Positions 56,478 through 64,000 of a stretch of DNA of 64,000 nt are shown here, piece by piece. The stretch covers positions 62,001-126,000 of the forward strand of contig MDYQ01000047.1 in assembly GCA_003024175.1 (NCBI GenBank). Direction: 5' to 3'. Below the pieces are notes generated by a model. The model did no database searches. It worked only from the letters and a program-made list of their open reading frames with translations, and had not been told where the DNA came from. The translations under genes were made by a program, and so were the position numbers. Source of the stretch: Planoprotostelium fungivorum (lineage: Eukaryota > Evosea > Variosea > Cavosteliida > Cavosteliaceae). How positions within the stretch are numbered: the stretch's first letter is position 1; every line of letters starts with the position of its first letter.

Positions 56478-58807
56478 TCATCTCGTTCGAATGAAGGTCC
56501 TCTTCGGTTTTTCGGTGGTACCAAAGTCATTGTTGTAGTAGGAGTGGTTCATGAGGCGGTAGGTGTCGGGTGACATAGCATCCCTCCTCCATCTGTTTGG
56601 ATGTCATCTTGATGATGCACCACGAGATGGTGGTGATGCATGAGATGGTGATTGTGTGATGCGAGGAAGGATGAGAAGATGTGATGAACGATTGTCACCT
56701 CTTTGCTGCGAGGATCATGAGGATCGTGATGGGAATGAGAATGATGCCCACGGCCAACATGGAGATCTCCACCCACTCGAAGCTGGGGCTGATACGGATG
56801 AAAAAATGTCTCGTTGTAGATGAAACTCACTTCAGCTTGTGGCATACGTCTTCCTTCAGAGCAGAGACCAGCGGGGCGAAGACGTAACATCCGAGTAATG
56901 GTACGACCTAAACTCTTAACGTCTCATTTTGGCGAAAAATTCACCTCTTGTCTCAGTATGTACACGTATTTTGACAGGACGTCTAATTTCTCCACGATGA
57001 TGTCTACGATCTGTGCTGCCGGTCCTTGGCATTGTTTCTCCATGCATGTGTTGACTGTCACCTCCTTACACAACGCAGAGCCAGGTTGGAAATTCAAGAG
57101 ACTCTGTGAGCCGTTAGTTTTGGCGGGAAACAACTTACCGAAATTTCACCATGTTCGTGACGCCCGCCACGGCCGATCTACACTTTTGTAGATCGCCGGA
57201 AATCTTGTAATCGGTGATGAGTCGACAGACCGGCTGCTGCATGATGTTGTTCTTTAGAATGATGTCGCACTTCTGTGCTTGTCTCGTGTAGTCGTTGTCG
57301 CTGAGCAAGCAAGGTGTCTGCAGACCTTCACTACCACAAGCAGCAGAGTAAGCTTCGTTTAGAGCATCGTCCACCTGTCATCTGTGTCACAGAAATCGTG
57401 AACTTGGGAATATGTGAAATTTCACTCACTTTTCTCTCGACTTTGGTGAAGGAAGAGTTGGTGCAGCTGGTGAGGGGGACTTGTACTTCAATGACTGAAG
57501 TTCGATTGGGGTGAAAGGTTTCATTTCGATGTGCAGTGATGTTGGCAGCGATGACGTTCTCGTTGTAGAGCGCTGAGGGAGTGAGGAAGAATTTTGGCGG
57601 GAAACAGAAGAGGATGAACGGTCTCACTGATTTCATCACAAGTGTCGTTCAGTACGATCAGCATGGGGTACTGTAGACCAAATACGGACCACATGAGTGT
57701 CGAAATCAAGAATAAAATCATGGCCGAACTATTTCCGTCAATTTAAATATTTCTTTCGTCTCACCAGAAGGTCAACTGCCAACAGTTGAACACGCCTCCA
57801 GCGATACCGATGAGGACAACGACGGGGGCGAGAGATAGAATGCCGATGTAGATGGGAAAACGATACGTTTCGACTTGTGAGACTTTGTCATCTGCATCAT
57901 GGACTTTGTCCATGGCCTCTTGGAAAGTCTGATAGACCTCCGTCAGACTTCCGTTGATGTTTTTCGTGTAAGGTAATTGAGTCAAGTTCATGACGATGTG
58001 ATCGAGCTGTCGTGATGTCAGAGATGGAGAGTTGAAAGATGTGTAAACGATCGTGTGATGCATCGTGCAAGGTGCAGGAGTGAGAGACATACCTTCTGCC
58101 TCAAATCTATTCCAAAGTTGATGAAAGAACTCGTCGGTCTTTTCAGTCCGTGAGACAGATGAGAGTTACCCATCATGCCGGGGACCGTCACACCACTGTC
58201 TTACATCAACCGATTATGAACGATCTCATCTTCTCACATGAGACACAGAGTGAAGAGAACCAAGAGGAATCGAGTGGTATAGACTCCGCACGCGGAATAG
58301 CCTTCGAAATCATCGGCATCATTTCCCCTCGTGCACGATCGTCCACAGCATGAAATTCCAAAACATGCACTGTGCGGATTTTTCTCCCAGCCTCCGAAAC
58401 AGTTGAAAATAGTACGTCCAAAGCAAACGATCCAGAAGGATAAGAATGCCAGAGGTGCCATCACAAAAGCGACGATGGAAAGACGTAAGACAGCCTGCAA
58501 AGGGTCACCGATATTACGCATCGTTGATGATTCACCTGCTCGTATTCGCTCAGGTGACAATCACCCGAATCATCGGCAGCGCACAGGCGGTCAGATACAT
58601 CTCCTTTGTTGAATGTCTTTCGTGAAGAAGAAGAAAATGCGATGAAGTCCAATAATTTCCTTCTGTTTCAACGGTCAATCACTGCATCTATGAAAGATAT
58701 CACCCATCGTAATCGATGTTGTTTACGTCCGTATTCGAAGTGGAGACGTGAGCGATGAAAGTGATGCCAGCGATGAAGAGAAGAAATAGAAGACCTCCTT
58801 TCCACAT
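56478..58807 (-). CDS. Multi-pass membrane protein resembling prominin/tweety
   Basis: About 640 aa. The chosen start at 58807 gives a signal peptide (MWKGGLLFLLFIAGITFIAH); a longer upstream frame is open but lacks such a start. Then exons give VLRLSIVAFVMAPLAFLSFW, a Cys-rich loop (WEKNPHSACFGISCCGRSC) and YTTRFLLVLFTLCL. A large extracellular loop with N-glycosylation sites (NLTQL, NINGS) leads to FPIYIGILSLAPVVVLIGIA. A second Cys-containing loop follows (QAQKCDIILKNNIMQQPVC, then ALCKEVTVNTCMEKQCQGP). The last TM is WVEISMLAVGIILIPITILM, with a basic tail ending TEKPKRTFIRTR. TM-Cys-TM-loop-TM-loop-TM resembles prominins and tweety channels. The exact family is uncertain. Convergent with the F-box gene, stops about 40 bases apart. 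Confidence 0.62.
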
Positions 58808-59102
58808 GATCAGATCGATTCGTTTATGTGGAGAAAAGTTGTCCTCCCGGAAATGACAAACCAGAAAAGTCGATCCTCTTTTCTCATGGATCTGTACGAC
58901 GCAACCATCATCCATCACAAGAACATCGTTCATCACAAGACGCTCACCATCAATATACTCAATAGAACGTGTGAGTTGGTCATGTGCCATTTTATTCAAT
59001 TTTATTTGTGTAGGACTTCCGATGCATACGCGAAGTTTCAGTTTCGGACTCCCTTGGGCACGAAAAGTTGCGCACATCACAACACACAAGAACAAAAACA
59101 CG
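58808..59102. promoter_or_regulatory. Divergent promoter region
   Basis: About 295 bases between two divergent membrane-protein genes. Open frames exist on both strands but have no features. I see no specific motif. Confidence 0.35.
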
Positions 59103-59673
59103 ATGAACTACATCAACCTCGATTATCTCAGAGTCTCTTCCGTCGTCCTCAGCTCGATGACGACCGGTGAACGAACGAAACACATTGTCGATCTGATTCT
59201 CAATCAGCTCTCATGATCAGCATCTCTTACCTGACCGTACCGGTCATCCGATGCCGCCCTGCGGCCCTAAATGGTAAACAGAGAGGCGATTGCTGGAGAC
59301 AGATGTTCATCCACGGCGCTGACGTCATTCCCCCGTGGATTGGAGGGTCTGCCGTTGTCATGGCACTGACGGCGTATGGTCTCTTCGACACGAACCGCAG
59401 GACCTTCTACATCATCGGCTCTGTATGCCACGCCGGCGTCGGGCTGATTACACCTGCGATCATGTTGGGTACTGGACTGAGAGACAGACTCCTTCGCACA
59501 GTGAAGAAGGAAGACGCAGGTGATATACTGAAGAAATATAAGAGCTGAAGACGGTGATAGAAGAGGAGATGAACAAGGTCATCTTTGATTTCCGCATGTT
59601 CCACGGAGCGAGAACCACTGTAGGGATGTTTGCCACTCTAGTCACCGCGTACGAGTTGGTCAACTTTAGATAA
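59103..59673 (+). CDS. Small four-TM protein, DUF1772/anthrone-oxygenase-like
   Basis: About 160 aa from three exons. It begins MNYINLDYLRVSSVVLSSMT, splices over about 44 nt to TALMISISYLTVPVI, then IGGSAVVMALTAYGLFDTN and FYIIGSVCHAGVGLITPAIM. After another 44-nt intron it continues LKTVIEEEMNKVIFDFRMFH and GARTTVGMFATLVTAYELVN. Four hydrophobic helices with a short W/F-x-x-x-H-x-x-R-T element before the last helix fit DUF1772-family proteins, some of which act on anthrone-type polyketides in fungi. Without the catalytic context I would only call it a family resemblance. It is the first of two plus-strand membrane genes here. Confidence 0.55.
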
Positions 59674-60898
59674 AGTAAAATGAATCATGAATAAGAAAAA
59701 GTTTATGCCTGAGCTTTGCGGCATGGACGAAAAGAAGAACGGCGGAGAATGCCGTATTCCCTCTAGCAGCCACAGGAGAGATGGAGAGATGAGCCACTAT
59801 CACACCCTTCACCCGTATCTCGTACTAGTCCGCTCCTCATCTCCGAACACCCTTCCACAGGGTGACCAGATCACTCTGCGACGAAGGTAGAAGGGGGAGA
59901 GAAGTGGGACTTTATGATGGCGTTCATCCCCGTGAGAATATCGAACGGCTACCATATAGAAGAGAGGCTGCGGTGGTTCGGGCGTGTGAACAACTTCTGA
60001 TTCATTCGTTGCGAAGTATCATCATTCGAGTAGTAATCTTCACCGACATTTCACCTCGCTGGACTAGCTGGTTGTCAGTTGGCACTCGATTGGTGCTGAT
60101 TACGGAGTGGGTGGAAGCTATAATGTCAACACCGCCAGTCACGCTCGTCGTTGGAGGCAATTACTTCTTGAACAATTTTTGGCCCGCTTCTGGCGTACGA
60201 CAGAATCAAATGCCAAGAGAAGATGATCAAAGATTGGGTCTACATGCGTTGGAACCAGGCGCGCTCCTCCTTGGAGGCTTGGTTGAAAGCATGCGATACT
60301 CGTTCGAAATTCGATTACCTGAAGACGCCAGGAAGCTGCTACTTCAGATCACTGACTTCGTACAGATCATTCTGACAGCCGGTATATCTTCACTTTATTT
60401 CGCAACGATATGGTGTCGGTAACGCTGATCGCCTGGCGACTTAGCGTGAGCCATCGATAGCACTTAAGTGGGGTCAAAAATGTGGAATCACTACCAGCGC
60501 TCCTCTGCACGGAATTACCACCGGAAACTCCACAATTCTCGATTTCATCATCCAACATCACACCGTGGTCGCACGATGAGATAGCGTTAAAAGAACATGT
60601 CTAGATCGAAGCGACATTTTACGAAAGAATGTCCTTTTCGTCGACCCCGGATATATATCGTTTCTGACACCCAGGGTGCCACGGCTGTTCTTGGGGCGTT
60701 TATTCTGTCAATTTATATCGTGATAGAGCATTTCTCCGTCACGAACGCCCGGATTGAGTGGAATGTTTGGAGTACCAAAGAGTACAGAGCAGCCCGACTC
60801 CCCCTCCTTGCTCCTTCCTAAGGCAGGTTTTGTGCATTCGCAAGAATTTCTCGCATCCTATGTTATCAGTCCAATCAGAACACATACACACTATTGTC
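59674..60898. other. Intergenic with an unconvincing long frame
   Basis: About 1.2 kb. The best frame is 59862-60422 on the plus strand (start ATG, 186 codons; EPGALLLGGLVESMRYSFEI near its end). It has no domain I know, no obvious introns and no signal peptide, and could be chance or a decayed gene. The shorter frame from 60597 has one hydrophobic stretch. I leave both unannotated. Confidence 0.35.
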
Positions 60899-62448
60899 AT
60901 GAGGTCGCAGGGATATCTCTTAGTTGTCGCCGCTCTCTCCCTTTTAGAGTTTGTCTCCGCTCAGACCACTTCTATCGAGGCTCCGAATTCCACAACGGTA
61001 GGCCCTCCAGCCAGGTTTTGCTCAGATTCGCCTGCAGGTGCGTGCAACGGACGTGGAATATGTACCAACATAGGAACTTGTTACTGTTGGAGAGGGTGAA
61101 AGATGATCGTGTCCCATCATGCTCTCTGACTTCGAGTATAGGTGGATTGCAACAACAAACATGACGACGGGAGAGAGCAGCTGTATTACCAGTGAATATT
61201 TGGTTGGCCAATGCGAGAACTCATGTATTCCAGATTTTTTAGACCAAGGCTATGGGGGTCCCATCTTGGCGATGCGCATCATCTTTTCCATCTGCTTTGC
61301 ATTACAGTGGTTTCTGGTCAGCTATCGCCTGTTGCTGGAGAAATTCGGACACTCTCGCAACAGTAATGGTCTCGCACCCACTGCAATCACCCGCCTCATT
61401 CTGGTTGTTCTTTGGATAGACATCATCCGTGAGTCGTAAGAAGTCTTCTAGTTGACCAGGGTTTAGTTCAATTCTTCGGATGGTCGTTGGACTGGCACGG
61501 TTTGTATAGAATTGGCAGCATCAAGTACGGCTTGATCGTGGACTACGTCCAGCTGCCTAATCTCATCCTTCTCTTCAGCATCATGCTGGCTTACTGGTGA
61601 GTGCACTCTACACTGTATGACGAACTGATGATGAATGTATAGGATCGATTTCTATCAAGCCGTCATCATCAAAATGAAGAAGGAGGAGATGCTCCGGAAA
61701 ATCAATTCAAACTACGAGAGTCGAGTTACCTTCGACGACATCTTGTTGCAGGTGCATCATGATTAGATGACGGGTTTAGCCATCACACCGTCTGACACCT
61801 CTCAGATATCCAAGATGAGACGAGTCAAAGTGGTAGTCATCATCATCAACATCCTCTGCTACGCCATCTTCATCGCATTTGTGAGTCATCACCCTCGACA
61901 TCTCTGATCTGATGACAGATGGGCACAATCTTTCACACCACCGAACCCAAACCCACCAACACATACTTGGCCATGGTCACATGGTACGCCGTTGTCTCTC
62001 TCCTCCTCGGAGTCGGTTACACTTTTGCCGGCCATAAGCTGGTTGGAATGATGCCTCCACAGCTCTCTGCGAGGATTCGCAGAGTGAGCACGATATCGAC
62101 CTCTCACCGTCTGATTCTCATCAGCTCACCCGAAAGATGATCTTGGTGGCCGCGGCGTTAACCATCTTGAATCTCTTTGGTATGGGCGCCAACGTGAAAC
62201 CTGTGCCCGGTACAACGTTGTATCTCTCAAAGACAGGCGTCACAACGGCGTTGGGTCTCATCGTTCGGATGTTGGCCATCGACATCTACTTACCCTTCGC
62301 CAACATCAAGCGTTGGTTGTGGGGGATGTCATTTGGAACGAGCAGCACGGACAAGACTGGACCTTCCAGCAGAGAAGACAAGCACTCGCAGGCTAAGGAT
62401 TTTGACATCGAACTCACTACGGCACAACCTTCTTCCTCTGCAGTATAA
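60899..62448 (+). CDS. EGF-like plus multi-TM membrane protein
   Basis: About 420 aa, seven exons. Signal peptide MRSQGYLLVVAALSLLEFVS, then a short Thr/Ser stretch and an EGF-like unit (CSDSPAGACNGRGICTNIGT, then CYCWRG). A linker with two more Cys pairs (CENSCIPDFLDQGYGG) enters the membrane region. TM segments include ILAMRIIFSICFALQWFLVS, RLILVVLWIDIIR, QLPNLILLFSIMLAYW, VVVIIINILCYAIFIAF, YLAMVTWYAVVSLLLGVGYT, MILVAAALTILNLFG, and TALGLIVRMLAIDIYL, about seven in all. Between them lies a basic loop with IKMKKEEMLRKINSNYESR. The tail is Ser-rich and acidic with no motif. An EGF-like N-terminus on a seven-TM core suggests a surface receptor or sensor, but no G-protein-coupling motif is recognisable. 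Ends TTAQPSSSAV at TAA. Confidence 0.65.
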
Positions 62449-62816
62449 ATAATAGATGAGCTAGAGAAAGTGGAATTACGGCGGTTGCCAGGAGATTGTC
62501 TATAGATGCTCACCCGAGAAGATGGTCGCCATCTTGCGTCTTCATAAATTCCACTCTGTGCGTGAGCTATCACGCCACGTGGGTGCAAAGGCTCTCCACG
62601 ATAAGTGAGGGACGACATCTAACGGAGGAGTGTCTCTATCATCGTGGAACGATCTGTGAAGAACGTGAGGTGGACAATACAATCCAGGGAGGGTGTATGC
62701 CGGGTGCAATGAAAAGCTTAGGCCTCCTAACGTGCTTTCGCGATGAAGATCAAAGAAAGGAGTCGTCCGGAATAATCCCAGGAGGCCCGAGACATCATAA
62801 TAATCAATGAGCCAAA
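62449..62816. other. Intergenic upstream of the second Zn2Cys6-PAS gene
   Basis: About 370 bases between two plus-strand genes. An AT-rich stretch just after 62448 looks like a 3' end (TATAAATAATAG). No gene or motif recognised; an open plus-strand frame here is probably chance. Confidence 0.4.
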
Positions 62817-64000
62817 TGAAGGAACAGACAACGAAGAGACCGAGGGTTAATAAGGCCTGTCGATCGTGCAGACAGTCTCACGTCTGTTGTGATGATGGTG
62901 AGGGCACGATGTGATCTCGATTGAAGGAGGCAGTTCGACCGTGCAGTCGATGCAATCGACTCGGGCGTGAGTGCATAGAGTTTACAGAAGGACAGAAGCC
63001 TCAATCACCCTCCGGTAGAAGATTCGATCCAGACCCGCTGTTTGTTACATCGAGTCCAATGCAACCATCTCCACCAATGTCTTCTTCTCCTTCGAGTGCA
63101 CCAGAGGGTACACATTTGCATAGCAACTCCTTCTAAATGAGATTAGTCACACCAATGGAGGGAGAGAATCAAAATGCGTTTGCTCTGAATCAGGACCAAC
63201 TGGACGTTGGTTGGTTTTCATACATCACAGAGCATTCCACTGCACATCAGTCAGAATCGCAGGCAGAAACAGGGAAAAGACCAGTAGACGAATCAAATTG
63301 GAGCCAGATGGTCATAAAACTCATTGTCACCAGGTGATATAGACGAATGACATCATCTGAATTGGCACAGAGGTTGGTTGACAGAGAGAGAAGCTGCGAT
63401 GTATTTGAAGACAGTAAGCCAATTGTACGGACAGAAGATGGCCAAAGTCGATCAGCAGGAAATGCACACGCGTATCGAGGTGACGCAGCTGTCTACTTTA
63501 ATCTGCCCGTGATTTGGGCTCGAATTATCCCATTTCTCACACCGAATCAGAAACAGAAGAAGATCATCGATCAGAGCCCCATCCCCTGCATCCTCTTCAA
63601 CGTCACACGAAAGGTACTCCCATCTATCACTCTATCCGGTCTCTCATCGCATATCATTTACGTCACATCTGATTCACATCACACCTCATTCACATCACAT
63701 CACGTTCACAATCACATCTGATTCACATCACATTCCATCTCATCTCACACAGCCGATCCATGCCAACCCTCCCTTCTACAAATTGACTGGTATCCCATAC
63801 CCCGTCCAAGAGATGGACGTCATGGAATGGATGGGCATGTTCGACTTCGACGCGACCGGCACATCCATGGTCACGCGCACGTGGCAGACCTTCTCCACAG
63901 AACCAGACCTCCTCACATCAGGCTTCATGAGGATCTATAAAGACGTTTCCGATTTCAAGGTCGAAAATCGACACGGAATGGTGAGTCATGGAGCATCCGA
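62817..64000 (+). CDS. Second Zn2Cys6-PAS transcription factor, cut by the window edge
   Basis: Paralogue of the gene at 14016-15247. Start MSQMKEQTTKRPRVNKACRS; after a 36-nt intron the cluster reads ACRSCRQSHVCCDDVRPC, then SRCNRLGRECIEF, giving C-x2-C-x6-C-x5-C-x2-C-x6-C, a perfect Zn2Cys6. A Ser/Pro-rich linker (SSPMQPSPPMSSSPSSAPE) follows. Further exons give WSQMVIKLIVTRGWLTEREA and MYLKTVSQLYGQKMAKVDQQ. The PAS-like domain then starts at SPIPCILFNVTRK and, after a longer intron, PIHANPPFYKLTGIPYPVQE, continuing to the end of the window at about VENRHGM and a GTGAG donor. The PAS domain is incomplete here. Basic residues just before the cluster (KRPRVNK) are typical. A ligand or redox role for the PAS domain is a family possibility only. 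Confidence 0.82.

Noticed and set aside
59862-60422. A 186-codon plus-strand frame
   Set aside because: Long enough to notice, but with no domain, signal or intron structure like its neighbours. Kept as a remark in the gap rather than called as a gene.
1-64000. Bacterial origin of the window because of MalQ and GlgX homologues
   Set aside because: Both halves are interrupted by several GT-AG introns and sit among clearly eukaryotic genes, so this is not contamination. Lateral origin remains possible.
1-64000. Virus-like or retroelement fossils, CRISPR arrays, tRNA or rRNA genes
   Set aside because: I looked for capsid, integrase or reverse-transcriptase-like frames, long terminal repeats, spaced direct repeats and tRNA T-loop patterns and saw none that hold up.

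Overview
This is nuclear DNA from a compact, intron-rich eukaryotic microbe. Almost every gene I could assemble is cut by several very short GT-AG introns, mostly 36-70 nt, usually with a GTGAG donor and a CAG or TAG acceptor. The gene content is eukaryotic: eIF3c, an ING-type PHD protein, OXA1, a V-ATPase assembly factor, Sec14-RhoGAP, ARL2BP and homeodomain proteins. Some families are usually thought of as fungal (Zn2Cys6-PAS regulators, GH17 glucanase) or bacterial (GH77 and GlgX-type GH13 glucan enzymes). My best inference is an amoebozoan protist, perhaps a protosteloid amoeba such as Planoprotostelium; nothing here proves the species. I saw no virus-like or retroelement-like genes, no CRISPR array and no tRNA or rRNA gene.

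Layout. 1-7.1 kb: a partial acidic protein, an unknown small protein, a secreted GH17 beta-1,3-glucanase with two X8 modules, and an orphan gene with a Cys-rich patch. 7.4-13.6 kb: a tandem array of three START-domain paralogues. 14-17 kb: a Zn2Cys6-PAS regulator and an orphan gene. 17.4-21.9 kb: a large beta-helix ectodomain protein with a multi-TM C-terminus. 22.3-30.1 kb: small housekeeping genes (TPR, small heat-shock protein, OXA1, ING, methyltransferase, quinone-oxidoreductase-like MDR). 30.3-31.5 kb: two sister homeodomain genes. 32.6-37.6 kb: a secreted Cys-rich peptide, a polyamine-oxidase-like enzyme, an unknown small gene and a C2/Pro-rich protein. 38.0-45.2 kb: a GH77-GH13 fusion enzyme next to a sugar transporter. 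46.5-56.4 kb: a double-psi barrel secreted protein, VMA22/CCDC115, Sec14-RhoGAP, ARL2BP, eIF3c and an F-box/repeat protein. 56.5-62.4 kb: three membrane proteins. 62.8 kb to the end: a second Zn2Cys6-PAS regulator running off the window.

Many neighbours are divergent pairs sharing 80-300 bp (OXA1/ING, methyltransferase/MDR, RhoGAP/ARL2BP, eIF3c/F-box) or convergent pairs only about 40-110 bp apart. The most interesting item is the single-chain protein joining amylomaltase (GH77) to a GlgX/isoamylase-type debranching enzyme (GH13), with the catalytic residues of both halves visible. It looks like a one-polypeptide glycogen or maltodextrin debranching machine built from bacterial-type parts, unlike the standard eukaryotic debranching enzyme. 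Exon boundaries were read by eye from reading frame and splice motifs, so they carry some error.
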